Shown here one piece after another: positions 1 to 10,004 of a DNA stretch of 64,000 nucleotides. The stretch is from Marchantia polymorpha subsp. ruderalis (Eukaryota; Streptophyta; Marchantiopsida; Marchantiales; Marchantiaceae). Every line of letters begins with the position of its first letter. The stretch's first letter is position 1. The notes beneath the pieces are model-generated. The model had not been told where the DNA came from and did no database searches. It saw only the letters and a list, made by a program, of their open reading frames with translations. The position numbers and the translations under genes were made by a program. The stretch spans positions 17,757,501 through 17,821,500 of the forward strand of contig AP031355.1 in NCBI GenBank assembly GCA_037833965.1, written 5' to 3'.

Positions 1-817
1 GGCACCACGTAGAGAAACTGCAACATAGCGAAGTTACCGTATGTTGTAGTTGAAGGCCTTCGGCTGAATGTTCAGAGCTAGCACCCGGTTAGAGACTTGA
101 GTAGTGCGGATTTGCACCTGCGGGTGATATCTGATGCTCAGAGCCGGCTGCGAGTTAGAGATTTGAACAGTTCCCCCTTACTCCTTCGAGTGACATATCC
201 TGATTGTACTCCTACGGGAAGTTTCCCCTGAATGCCAATGTGAAGTTTTATTACTTCGTGTAAGCCTTGGTTTGCAATTCAGGTTGTGTGTGTGTTACTG
301 GATAGTGTCTTAGTTAAGTTCTCAGTCGGGCCTGCACTCCCTGCGTTTGGTGTGAGAGTCGAGGGTGACGTCCACGGCGTATGAAGAGGCTTCGTTCCGA
401 AGTGGGAAGTCCAGTCCGGGTACCCTACGCTAGTTCCTGGCGGGAGGGCAATAAAAGCCGGAGTGAGAGTCACTACCTGCAGAACCTCTGAGTGAACTTT
501 TGAGACACTTTCCTCCTGAAATCCGAAGCGGAGGTCCTGACCGACCTCCGAGTTGTGCTTTTGCCAGTTTCAGGTGTGTGTGTGTGTGTGTGTGTTGAGT
601 GACCACGCTGTACCGTGCATCCTCCAAGCATCCTCCGAGTCGAGATCCTCCTCCGAGTCGAGCACTGCAGTATTTCTGGGAGTGACAGTCGCCTAGAATT
701 CAAACTCTACAAAAGTCTGTTAAACGTGACACTTTTACTCTGTGTGTTGCCTCTGTCCCTGTGGGTTCGATCTTTTTACCACCATACTGCAGTTTTAGCC
801 TTTGGTGGATTATTACA
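1..817 (+). mobile_element. R-U5 end of a giant LTR family, cut by the window edge
   Basis: This stretch is a diverged copy of 50371-51242: both share the segment with gttcagagctag, the GT microsatellite, and the final ctgcagttttagcctttrgtggrttattaca. It ends in TTATTACA at 817, the same terminus as the complete copy ending at 51242. No primer-binding site follows, so it is either a solo LTR or a 3' LTR whose body lies left of the window. The next five bases (cttcc) would be its target duplication, but the partner is off-window. Confidence 0.8.
573..595. repeat. (GT)n microsatellite inside the LTR
   Basis: An uninterrupted GT run in the U5 region. The homologous LTR carries a shorter GT run at about 51029-51043, so this tract is a slippage-prone part of the family and not a new insertion. 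Confidence 0.9.
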
Positions 818-1111
818 CTTCCCTTCCTTCGGCAATCAAGATCGCCCAACGTTCGACACTTGGACTGGCCGCGGCTCGCTTGAATGCGATGCTGGCGCGG
901 AAGCGTAACGGCCCAATTCGCACGCTTGAGTTCACGCTCCGCCGTTTCGCGGACTCCCACGCGTGTACGTTCAATCTTCATTCCGCCAATTTCTGCCAAC
1001 GCTATTCTCCGCTCGCGTACCGCAGAAAACACTAGCAACGAAGATGCTTGCGATGAAGATACAACTTCCGCCGACTTCTGTGTCCTTTCAGCTTCCGCCG
1101 AAGGCGCTCCG
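818..1111 (-). mobile_element. Inner piece of a minus-strand giant-family LTR (continues at 10005-10539)
   Basis: Read on the minus strand this GC-rich piece follows directly from 10005-10539 once element 1 and one copy of its CTCCG duplication are removed. Its minus-strand text (cggcggagcgtgaa and neighbours) resembles the leader ahead of the open frame in the complete copy near 39140-39165. It stops at the junction with the plus-strand LTR end at 817, so the copy is truncated there. No coding frame is credible in it. Confidence 0.55.
1107..1111. repeat. Target site duplication of element 1, left copy (CTCCG)
   Basis: CTCCG immediately precedes the TGTGAGC end of element 1 and recurs at 10000-10004 directly after its other GCTCACA end. 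Five bases is the usual duplication length for Ty3/gypsy integrases. Confidence 0.9.
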
Positions 1112-1498
1112 TGTGAGCCTAAACTCCCCACCCTTCAACGTTTGTAGTCCAGGTGGGGGTTCGAGCTCCCATAATCTAACTTCTCTGATCTCAACCATGT
1201 GGTCAAAGTGTATTCAAGACAATGAGATCATAACACTTGCTCTTTCACAGACAATTTATCCAGAATTGAAAATAATAACTTGCTGTCTGCTATCTCCACA
1301 AGAGCAGCAGACAAGCTCTTTGTTACATAAAGATCTAACCCAACTCTGGGTAACTTTCTCAATACCACAGCCGCTGTGGTCTATCCTAGCTCCGAGTTCC
1401 ACTACCAATTCCTACTCAGATTCCACTCTCCCTTTTCAGTTTCAAATTCAGATCCCGACTGTCAGATTTCAGTCTCAGATTTTGCTTCACTCTCAGCT

Positions 1499-1735
1499 CC
1501 CACTCACAGATTACACTTCAATCTCAGATCCCACTCACAGATTACACTTCAATCTCATCTCCCACTCATAGATTACACTTCAATCTCAGATCCCATTCTC
1601 AGGTCTTCCACTCACAGATGTCACTTCAATTTCAGATCCCACTCATAGATTACACTTCAATCTCGGATCCCACTCACAGATTACACTTCAATCTCAGCTC
1701 CCACTCATAGATTACACTTCAATCTCAGATCCCGA
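1499..1735. repeat. 31-bp tandem repeat in the element 1 LTR (left copy)
   Basis: Seven to eight imperfect copies of a unit containing actcacagattacacttc. They include single-base variants (cacaga/cataga) and one shortened unit. The same array is in the other LTR at 8021-8257, so it predates this insertion. The units abut without unique spacers. Confidence 0.9.
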
Positions 1736-2244
1736 TCTAATTTCACACTCAGATACAACTCTCCACCCACGAGAGTTTGCTTCCTCTTTCTTCGAACTCT
1801 CCACACTCTATCCTCCTACCGATCCCACCAGCGTCTCCACACAATGGCACACCACACAATCCCAGCACGCGCACACTGGTACACTGGTACACTACAAGCT
1901 CTCCGCTCCAAGGCCGAACTCCCCACCAGGTCTCAGCTTCCAAGCCGAACACACCACAGCCCGCCCGAATGCCCCACCCGCAATGATGGGTCACACCTAC
2001 TTCCCATGCGCGACTTTATGCCCCGCCGTCTCTGCCACACCAACTTGACTTCACGCCGCCGCCACTGCCACACCTGAACATTCTACATTCATGACCACCC
2101 GATCCTCGCCGGAGGAAATCTCCTTCCGCGCACCGCCGAATGCGTCCAACCGCCAAAGACGCACTTCCACACCTTGTCAATCTCTAACAGTCACCCCGAC
2201 GCCCAAAACTCACGGATCCCTGCTTCGTTTGCAACGTTCTTGGG

Positions 2245-2281
2245 CTCGTTGGAACGAGCGTGTTGTGCTCTTTCCAACGAG
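2245..2281. repeat. LTR hairpin module (left LTR copy)
   Basis: CTCGTTGGAA is followed after 17 bases by its reverse complement TTCCAACGAG. Related modules occur at 9004-9040, 9442-9478, 9686-9722 and, in the giant LTR, 38317-38351. In the 5' LTR the equivalent module near 8755 has collapsed to one arm by deletion. Confidence 0.8.
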
Positions 2282-2320
2282 CCCCTAACCAAGTCAAACG
2301 GATAAGAATTGAGAAGGTTA

Positions 2321-4126
2321 TCACTGTTTTACTCTTCCGCCGAAGGCCTGCAACCGCCGAAGGCGTCCGTCCGCGCATCGGACAAAAGTTGAACTCTCTA
2401 CCTCCGAAGGCGGAATTCCCGGAAGCGTAACCCCGAAGGCGAACATCCCAGGCCAGAAGTATCCCGCTCTAAGTATTTTCTGACCTGTAAGTTGGCCAGA
2501 AAAATGTCCTCCACAAGCACTGTCGTGGCAAGCCTCTAAAATTGCGGGAACCTCCACTTCTGACACACACCTTCTCAGAACGCCATCAGCTCCCCTTCTA
2601 AACAATCTGTGACCAATCACTGCAAAATGTCTACTGTTGACTCTCACCTTCCTCCTTTCCTCCTTAGTCCAATCACCTGACAACTGCTGAGTTGTCAAAA
2701 ACTCTACTATTCCAGCGTACCACTCTGGCTGAGCTGTTACTACAAAAAGACTATCATCTATCAGTCTATCATCTAATGGACTGGTCCCTACATCCTCCGA
2801 CAACCTAGATAGATGATCGGCCTGCAAGTGCATGCGACCAGGTTTATACTCCACAGTGTAGTCAAATTCCTCCAGCAATAAAACCCACCTGGCCAATCTT
2901 CCACTAAGCTCCGCCTTGTTCACCAGATATTTGATTGCCATATGATCAACGAAAAAAACGACTGGATTACAGATCAAATAATGTCTAAACTTCTTGACTG
3001 AAAAAACCATGGCCAAGCACTCCCTCTCGGTCGTAGAATAGTTCCTCTCCGCTGGATTCAACTGCCTACTGGCATAAGCGATTGGCAGGTCCTTCCCTTT
3101 CTCCCCTGTAGACTGACACAAGGCACTACCCACTGCTACACTACTTGCATCACAGAAAACGTGAAAAGGCATGCTCCAGTCAGGAGGCCTCAACACCGGA
3201 TAAGTACTCAACCTGGACTTCAACTCTTCAAAAGCTTCTTCACAAGCATCTGTCCACTCAAACCTGTTCTCCTTCCTTAACAATTGAGTAATAGGCACTA
3301 CAATCTTGGCAAAATCAGGAATCAACTCTCTATACCACCCTACATGTCCCAATAACTTGGCTACACCCTTGGCATTCGTGGGAGTTGCCAATCCTTCAAT
3401 GACTGCAATCTTATCAGGATCCGGTTCTCTTCCCTTCTCACTCACAACATAACCCAAAAGAACTCCTCTCTGAACACCTAGGAAGGTCTTCTCAGGATTC
3501 AGAGCTAGCTGCATTCTTCTACATCTAATGAGAGCTTCTCTAACACACTGCAGATGCTCACTAGCACTTGACTGAGTGCTAAAATCGTCCACAAAAACTG
3601 TCATAGACTTGTATAACAGATCCGTGAAAATATACATCACCAACCTTTGGAATGTGGCGGGTGCATTGCACAATCCGAAAGGCATAACAACCCATACAAA
3701 AGTTCCCCACGGAGTTGTGAAGGCTGTCTTATGAACATCCTGCACAGCTATGGAAATCTGATTGTAGCCAGCATATCCATCCATGAACGTGTACCTCGCA
3801 TGACCTCCAACTTCCTCCAAAAGCAGCGTGATAAAAGGTAAAGGAAAGTGATCCTTCTCAGTACAGGCATTCAGCTTCCTATAATCCACACACACTCTAA
3901 GTTTCCCGTTCTTCTTCTTGACCAAAACCATAGGAGAAACCCAATCCGTGATCTCTACAGGCTTAATGAATCCAGCTTTGAGTAATCTCTCCAATTCTGC
4001 TCGAATTAACAACTGTAACTGTGGGTTCATCCTTCTCTCCTTCTGTCTAATAGGCTTAGCTCCAGGGACCAGCGAAATCCGATGCTCCACCATTTCACGA
4101 GGCACTCCCTTCAACTCATCATACGA
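2321..4126 (-). pseudogene. Element 1 pol: RT-RNase H with integrase lost
   Basis: The frame continues gag-protease after a single TGA. RT motifs are clear: WVSPMVLVKKKNGKLRVCVDY, the MPFGLCNAPATFQR box and the catalytic F-V-D-D about 170 codons in. RNase H follows with FCDASSVAVG and the YSTTEREC region. Only the start of the integrase zinc region (HDSACGGHFSG) survives. The frame then crosses a deletion at about 2447 and reads roughly 40 codons of LTR antisense to a stop. The product would lack strand-transfer activity. Reverse transcriptase and RNase H look otherwise open. Confidence 0.93.
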
Positions 4127-7100
4127 TCAAGCAAAGGTATCACTGAATTCGTCCACCAACTCACCGTACTTCCGTATCTCATCCTCTCCTAGCTTAGAAC
4201 CCATCTTCATTTGCTTCAGCTCTCCTCCTCTGATGGACACCTCCACGTATTTCCAGTCTTCCTCTGCCACATGAGTTTGTTCCTCTGAGCTCCGATACCA
4301 ATCTGGAGGGACCTGAGGATAGTCCCTGACGTCTTGGCCCACTAATATTCCGGTTGATGTAGTCTTGAAATGCAAGGGTTCCTCCAACTTCGCAGGTTGA
4401 AGAGTATTCTCCTCCTCTTGAGTTCCATCAACCTGCACCAACCCTACCTCAGTAACATCCAACTCGTCCAACCATGGAGTGAGACCTCCATGTATCCACT
4501 CTTCCTCCATAAGAACCTCACATGGTTCTAGCAACTGATATTCTTCTCTTTGTGAACTGATCACCTCCTTCTCAAAAATTTTGTGATGAGAAATCATCAT
4601 GGCGTCACAACCTGACTCAGGATAATCTCTCAACCACTGAGAAAACTCTCCATCATCGCTTCTGCTGTAAAAACTAGGTCCTAAGCTGCCTGACCCTACA
4701 TCTAATCTATTTTTTCTGCCATTCGACTGAACCACTCCCACTAAAGTGTCTTCACCCTCGGCCTCGTTTTTCTCTTCTTCCTTCCCTGACGATAACTCAG
4801 GATCCTCTCTCACCCTTCCACCTAAGGACCCTATTGACACCTTGACTCTGTTATCCTGAGGACCATATGTGATTGATGGCTTCAGTCCTCCCCAATCCAC
4901 AATGGCATTAGCCATTCTCAACCAAGGTCTGCCCAATAGAATAGGGAAAGTGTCCCTGTTCGAATGCATCTTAATGACATGAAATGTGACAATGTACTCC
5001 TCACCACCAGTGGACAAACGGCAATCTTTAATCATCCCCACTGGTACAGCCGAAGTCTGATTGGCCATATTGATAATGAAAGGTGAGGGGCCTGTCAGAT
5101 TCAAACCTAACCTTCTCATGGTGTGTTCAGGTAGGATGTTCAAACCACTACCCCCATCAACTAATACATTGGGAATCACCTTGTCTACCACTACCACCTC
5201 TATCTCCACAGGTTTGACATCTTGACTTCCTTTTTGCAAATGAACTCTAGCAGCGACTCGAGTCTTCGTCTTTCTACTCCTTCTATGCACTGGAATGCCC
5301 TCCTTCAAGGTCTTACGAGCAATGGGAGATATTTCCAGCAGCTGACCAAAAGTAATGTCCGCCTTCAGCGAACTCAGATCTGACCACAAATTGTACTTCT
5401 CCGACTCTCTCCTTCTCTGACATCTCATGTCCTCCCACTCTTTCATGGGTATCTTCGGTCCTTCCCACTCTCTTGGTTCATTGCTTTCTGAATCTTGCGT
5501 GACAGGTGGCACTTCTGCATCATGCAGAACCTCACCTCTTTTCTCCTCTGCCCTTGTAATCCTCCTTGCTCTCCTCGCCACTCTCTCAAGATCAGAGAGA
5601 TGAGGAGGCTCCTCCGATGAAGTCTCTCCTTGCTCATCCTCATTTTTCTCAGTCTGCATCTTGCGATGCATAGCTCTGGTGGTGACAGTAAGGGCCGGAG
5701 CTTCATGCATAATCACATCATCCGAATTTTTCAACTTATAAGTAATCAGGCTAGCATGTGGAGGCCACTGATTCTGCTCCTGTTCGACTATCCCCTTACC
5801 AAGATCAGAACTACTACGCTGGACATCTCCATCATCGCCATTTGCAAATCTAGCATCTTGAGAGTTTGAAGAACATGGATCTGCAAATGAAACCTGTTTT
5901 CTGCTGTCACTACGAGGTTCATCTCGTGGTTCACTCTGGATAGGAATATATCTGTTCACAGTCTGCAGTCCAATAGGTGGATTGAATGTCTGCTTGCTGT
6001 TCTCATGATCATAATACAAGTTAGGGGGTCTAAGATTGTTAGAATGCTCATTCTGTGGTCTTGCACCCCTCATATTTTCTCTCGCCTGGTGAGGACTAAC
6101 AGCAGGCTGAGGCATCCTAATGACTTTGTCTGGCTGCCGACATTGGTCAGAAGGATGACTACCTCCACAGTTACTACACCCATTAACCCCAACTTCAGAC
6201 CAACACTGACCTGGATAGTGCCACCTACCACAAAAAGCATGCAATTCTTTTCTCTCCCCATTCAGACCAACCTGACCCCTAGGAGGCCCTCTGTACCCGC
6301 CTTGACCTGGGTAATTTGGTCCTTGGCCCCTTTGATGTTGCACAGGTGAGCCACCGCTCATTCTATTATCACGGTTCTGCACCACCCTACAAAACTGTTT
6401 GGAGTGCCCGGATTGACCACACTGGACACACCACAGGCTTGATGAATGTCTACCTGACTCGACTGGAGGAGGAGGCCCTGGCTGTTGACTCCTGATCATC
6501 AAGGCCATCTGATCTGTGATGCTCTGCATCTGTTTCATCATGGTCTCCTGAAAACCTGCCTGACTGGCATTCAATCTTTTCTCTACATCTGCCAGGTTAG
6601 GATCCACTGTAGGGGCTGGCAATGCTAGAACAGGTGTTGGTTCTCTGGTCTGCGAAATTGACTCAATGAGAGAATGGGGAGCTTGACCCCTATGCCTGCC
6701 TGAGTCTCCTTCAATTGCTCTTGGACGAATTGGGATGAACTGAGGAATGGATTCATCCTCCTTCCTCCACAATCTATCATAGTCCTTGTCAATGTTCTCT
6801 ATCTCTCTTGCAGCCATCTTGGCCTCAGCAAGAGTTTGAGGGCTTCTCTCCAGCACCCCACGGATGGTTCCAGATTTGAAAAAACCTTGGATAAAAAATT
6901 GTCTCAGCGTATCGTCATTGAGCATTGTACCCACAAAACGTGCACAGACAAGATCAAATCTTCTAATGTAAGCTGAGATTTCCTCTTCCCTTCCCTGTTT
7001 TAATGATGCCAAAGCTCTCAATGCAGTACCCTGCCCCACCTCAGGCCTAAACTCATTCAAGAACTCCCTTTGCATCTGGTCCCATCCCCCAAAATGACCT

Positions 7101-7597
7101 TCAGAATGATCCCTATACCACTCATACGCCTCACCTTCCAGGGTAGTAGGAAACCAGACCAAACAATACCCTGGATCTGTAATCAGAGAGCTGGCTAGCC
7201 TCTCAACATATCTTTCCATGTGCCTTGAAGGATCCTCATCCTTCGTCCCATAGAACTTAGGCAGATTGGGTGGCATGACCACAGCTGCCAAATTCTGTGG
7301 AACCTGAATAGGAAGGCCTCTTGGCCTCACGAGTGGGTCTATGGGAGGACAAGGAGGAGGTCCTGCTCTCCCTTCATCGTCAGCCATGCTGGCAGGTTCC
7401 TCAACCGACTTCACACTACTAGGTTCTACAATCTCTACACCTTCTAACAAAGACTCATCAACAAGGTCTACGTTCAGAAATATCTCAAGTTTAATTTCTT
7501 CCTCGACTTTCTTATTCTCAGGTTTCTTCCTACTGCGAACGGGTTTCTCTAGTCCTGGCTCCAGGTTTGGTTTGTGCGATCTAGTCCTATGCTGCAT
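4127..7597 (-). CDS. gag-PR: Element 1 gag-protease polyprotein
   Basis: The 1156-codon frame starts at an ATG only 13 bases after the primer site. A retrotransposon gag region spans roughly residues 105-300. It has a CX2CX4HX4C zinc knuckle near 390 and a CX2CX3HX4C knuckle near 475. The retropepsin core is near 810 with V-D-G-G-S-G where most families have D-T/S-G, followed by the LLGRPWL segment near 890. The stop is TGA in place of the Trp codon of the usual DxFAWSY motif, which separates protease from RT. The product would form the particle and process it. The frame is otherwise open. Confidence 0.9.
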   Translation of the reverse strand: MQHRTRSHKPNLEPGLEKPVRSRKKPENKKVEEEIKLEIFLNVDLVDESLLEGVEIVEPSSVKSVEEPASMADDEGRAGPPPCPPIDPLVRPRGLPIQVPQNLAAVVMPPNLPKFYGTKDEDPSRHMERYVERLASSLITDPGYCLVWFPTTLEGEAYEWYRDHSEGHFGGWDQMQREFLNEFRPEVGQGTALRALASLKQGREEEISAYIRRFDLVCARFVGTMLNDDTLRQFFIQGFFKSGTIRGVLERSPQTLAEAKMAAREIENIDKDYDRLWRKEDESIPQFIPIRPRAIEGDSGRHRGQAPHSLIESISQTREPTPVLALPAPTVDPNLADVEKRLNASQAGFQETMMKQMQSITDQMALMIRSQQPGPPPPVESGRHSSSLWCVQCGQSGHSKQFCRVVQNRDNRMSGGSPVQHQRGQGPNYPGQGGYRGPPRGQVGLNGERKELHAFCGRWHYPGQCWSEVGVNGCSNCGGSHPSDQCRQPDKVIRMPQPAVSPHQARENMRGARPQNEHSNNLRPPNLYYDHENSKQTFNPPIGLQTVNRYIPIQSEPRDEPRSDSRKQVSFADPCSSNSQDARFANGDDGDVQRSSSDLGKGIVEQEQNQWPPHASLITYKLKNSDDVIMHEAPALTVTTRAMHRKMQTEKNEDEQGETSSEEPPHLSDLERVARRARRITRAEEKRGEVLHDAEVPPVTQDSESNEPREWEGPKIPMKEWEDMRCQRRRESEKYNLWSDLSSLKADITFGQLLEISPIARKTLKEGIPVHRRSRKTKTRVAARVHLQKGSQDVKPVEIEVVVVDKVIPNVLVDGGSGLNILPEHTMRRLGLNLTGPSPFIINMANQTSAVPVGMIKDCRLSTGGEEYIVTFHVIKMHSNRDTFPILLGRPWLRMANAIVDWGGLKPSITYGPQDNRVKVSIGSLGGRVREDPELSSGKEEEKNEAEGEDTLVGVVQSNGRKNRLDVGSGSLGPSFYSRSDDGEFSQWLRDYPESGCDAMMISHHKIFEKEVISSQREEYQLLEPCEVLMEEEWIHGGLTPWLDELDVTEVGLVQVDGTQEEENTLQPAKLEEPLHFKTTSTGILVGQDVRDYPQVPPDWYRSSEEQTHVAEEDWKYVEVSIRGGELKQMKMGSKLGEDEIRKYGELVDEFSDTFA

Positions 7598-7610
7598 TTA
7601 CAAGATCAGG

Positions 7611-7628
7611 CTCCCGGCAGACGCACCA
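7611..7628 (-). promoter_or_regulatory. Element 1 primer-binding site (tRNA-Gly-UCC type)
   Basis: On the minus strand TGGTGCGTCTGCCGGGAG begins five bases after the LTR end. It is complementary to a tRNA ending CTCCCGGCAGACGCACCA, which I recall as plant tRNA-Gly(UCC). This sets minus-strand DNA synthesis and confirms which LTR is 5'. The tRNA identity is from memory. Confidence 0.8.
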
Positions 7629-8020
7629 TTTTATGTGAGCCTAAACTCCCCACCCTTCAACGTTTGTAGTCCAGGTGGGGGTTCGAGCTCCCATAATCTA
7701 ACTTCTCTGATCTCAACCATGTGGTCAAAGTGTATTCAAGACAATGAGATCATAACACTTGCTCTTTCACAGACAATTTATCCAGAATTGAAAATAATAA
7801 CTTGCTGTCTGCTATCTCCACAAGAGCAGCAGACAAGCTCTTTGTTACATAAAGATCTAACCCAACTCTGGGTAACTTTCTCAATACCACAGCCGCTGTG
7901 GTCTATCCTAGCTCCGAGTTCCACTACCAATTCCTACTCAGATTCCACTCTCCCTTTTCAGTTTCAAATTCAGATCCCGACTGTCAGATTTCAGTCTCAG
8001 ATTTCGCTTCACTCTCAACT

Positions 8021-8257
8021 CCCACTCACAGATTACACTTCAATCTCAGATCCCACTCACAGATTACACTTCAATCTCATCTCCCACTCATAGATTACAC
8101 TTCAATCTCAGATCCCATTCTCAGGTCTTCCACTCACAGATGTCACTTCAATTTCAGATCCCACTCATAGATTACACTTCAATCTCGGATCCCACTCACA
8201 GATTACACTTCAATCTCAGCTCCCACTCATAGATTACACTTCAATCTCAGATCCTGA
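8021..8257. repeat. 31-bp tandem repeat in the element 1 LTR (right copy)
   Basis: Same array and unit order as 1499-1735, with only scattered substitutions. Confidence 0.9.
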
Positions 8258-9003
8258 TCTAATTTCACACTCAGATACAACTCTCCACCCACGAGAGTTT
8301 GCTTCCTCTTTCTTCGAACTCTCCACACTCTATCCTCCTACCGATCCCACCAGCGTCTCCACACAATGGCACACCACACAATCCCAGCACGCGCACACTG
8401 GTACACTGGTACACTACAAGCTCTCCGCCCCAAGGCCGAACTCCCCACCAGGTCTCAGCTTCCAGGCCGAACACACCACAGCCCGCCTGAATGCCCCACC
8501 CGCAATGATGGGTCACACCTACTTCCCATGCGCGACTTTATGCCCCGCCGTCTCTGCCACACCAACTTGACTTCACGCCGCCGCCACTGCCACACCTGAA
8601 CATTCTACATTCATGACCACCCGATCCTCGCCGGAGGAAATCTCCTTCCGCGCACCGCCGAATGCGTCCAACCGCCAAAGACGCACTTCCACACCTTGTC
8701 AATCTCTAACAGTCACCCCGACGCCCAAAACTCACGGATCCCTGCTTCGTTTGCAACGTTCCAACGAGCCCCTAACCAAGTCAAACGGATAAGAATTGAG
8801 AAGGTTATCACTATTTTACTCTTCCGCCGAAGGCCTGCAACCGCCGAAGGCGTCCGTCCGCGCATCGGACAAAAGTTGAACTCTCTACCTCCGAAGGCGG
8901 AATTCCCGGAAGCGTAACCCCGAAGGCGAACATCTAGGGCCGAAGGCGGATTTTCCAAAAGTCATAACTCCCTAAATTCCCATCCGTTCCAGGCGTTCTT
9001 GGG

Positions 9004-9722
9004 CTCGTTGGAACGAGCGTCGCGAGCTCTTTCCAACGAGACCCTAATCACCGCAAACCATTAAGAATTGAAAACACTATGTCGATTTTACCCTTCCGCC
9101 GAAGGCCTGCCTGTGCACAGGCCGCCTGTGCACAGGCTGCCTACTTGCAACCCGCCTGTGCACAGGCCGTCCGCCTGTGCACAGGTGTCCGTCCGTCGAG
9201 GCTCGCCCGTCCGTCGAGGCTCGTCCGCCTCTTCCGCCGAAGGCCTGCCTGTGCACAGGCCGCCTACTTGCAACCCGCCTGTGCACAGGCGTCCGCGTCG
9301 TCAGTCGTCCGCGTCGTCAGCCGCCCCTCCTATTGTTAACGCCGAAGGCCCCTCTAAATGTTAGCGCCGAAGGCCCTCCATATCAGAAACTTCCGCCGCT
9401 CCTAACTCGGTGATGCCTCATCCGTTTCAAGAGATCTTGGTCTCGTTGGAACCAGCTCGTCAAGTTCTTTCCAACGAGACCCGAATCAAGTCAAACCGCT
9501 AAGAATTGAGAAAGTTATGAGCGTCCGCGTCCGTGCGCAGGTGTCCGTCCGTCGAGGCTCGTCCGCCCTGCGAGGCTCGCCTGTCCGTCGAGGCTCGCCC
9601 GTGCACAGGCCGAAGGCCCCTCTATATCAGAAACTTCCGCCACTCATAACTCAGTGACCTCTCATCCGTTTCACAAGTTCTTGGGCTCGTTGGAACGAGC
9701 GTCGCGAGCTCTTTCCAACGAG
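9004..9722. repeat. Three hairpin modules spaced along U3 (9004-9040, 9442-9478, 9686-9722)
   Basis: Each has CTCGTTGGAA and TTCCAACGAG 17 bases apart. The flanks are also conserved: an upstream catccgtttca-like segment and a downstream aagaattgaraa..ttatgag segment. The units are therefore ~100-bp diverged repeats and not isolated hairpins. Confidence 0.8.
9110..9289. repeat. Cluster of six 12-bp palindromes CCTGTGCACAGG
   Basis: Exact copies at 9110, 9125, 9155, 9174, 9248 and 9278 (12 bases each), separated by variable GC-rich spacers such as cgcctacttgcaacc. The same palindrome occurs in the unrelated-looking giant LTR at 38510-38901 and 40671-40730. Confidence 0.93.
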
Positions 9723-9975
9723 ATCCTAACTGAGTTGAGGCGTCACACATTGAAAACGTTATGAGAGTTTCACTCCTTCGCCGAAGGCCTTTCCCCGAAG
9801 GGATTTCACCGAAGGCACTTCGCCGAAGACCTTGCCCCGAAGCCCTCCTTCCGCATCTCTTGCCCCCTAACCATCACACCAACTCCTAATCTTGCAGAAA
9901 CTTTCAGAAAACCCCAAGCATAATTTTGCAAGAGCTTAAATCCCAACTTTTAACTCTCATAAGGGTAAAAAGACA

Positions 9976-9999
9976 TGTGAGCACAGTTTTGTGCTCACA
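9976..9999. repeat. Perfect 10-bp hairpin at the LTR tip
   Basis: TGTGAGCACA, a gttt loop, then TGTGCTCACA. The outer GCTCACA is also the LTR terminus that integrase recognises, so the U3 tip carries a nested inverted copy of its own end. Confidence 0.9.
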
Positions 10000-10004
10000 C
10001 TCCG
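10000..10004. repeat. Target site duplication of element 1, right copy (CTCCG)
   Basis: Identical to 1107-1111. See that entry. Confidence 0.9.

Larger units (their letters stand above)
1112..2447 (-). mobile_element. Element 1 3' LTR, truncated in U3
   Basis: Nearly identical to 7634-8934 of the 5' LTR, then it stops matching after gaacatc at 2441-2447, where pol sequence begins. It keeps a ~35-bp segment (about 2237-2271) that the 5' LTR lost between short direct repeats. The missing part corresponds to 8935-9999. Confidence 0.9.
1112..9999 (-). mobile_element. Element 1: Ty3/gypsy LTR retrotransposon with deleted integrase
   Basis: The minus-strand element runs from its 5' LTR (7634-9999) through a primer site, gag-protease, RT-RNase H and a truncated 3' LTR (1112-2447). 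The LTR ends form the 7-bp inverted pair TGTGAGC/GCTCACA, and perfect CTCCG duplications flank the whole. One deletion removed most of integrase, the polypurine tract and about 1065 bp of the 3' LTR, so it cannot move by itself now. It is inserted in a minus-strand copy of the giant LTR family. The order gag-PR-RT-RH with integrase starting last identifies Ty3/gypsy. Confidence 0.93.
7634..9999 (-). mobile_element. Element 1 5' LTR, 2366 bp
   Basis: Bounded by TGTGAGC at 7634 and GCTCACA at 9999 on the plus strand, with the primer site five bases inside and CTCCG outside. The part 8935-9999 (U3 start in element sense) is unique to this copy because the other LTR is truncated. It holds three hairpin modules, six CCTGTGCACAGG palindromes and many CCGAAGG motifs (CTTCGG hairpins in element sense). 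Confidence 0.93.

Noticed and set aside
963-1571. 202-codon plus-strand open frame
   Set aside because: It spans the junction into the antisense strand of element 1's LTR and its 31-bp tandem repeat, so it is a chance frame.
1499-1735. CRISPR-like repeat array
   Set aside because: Units are contiguous with no unique spacers, vary in sequence, lie inside an LTR and are duplicated in the other LTR of a plant element.
4112-4130. Programmed stop readthrough between gag-protease and pol in element 1
   Set aside because: The TGA sits exactly at a family-conserved Trp codon, the context is not a known readthrough signal, and one transition explains it.
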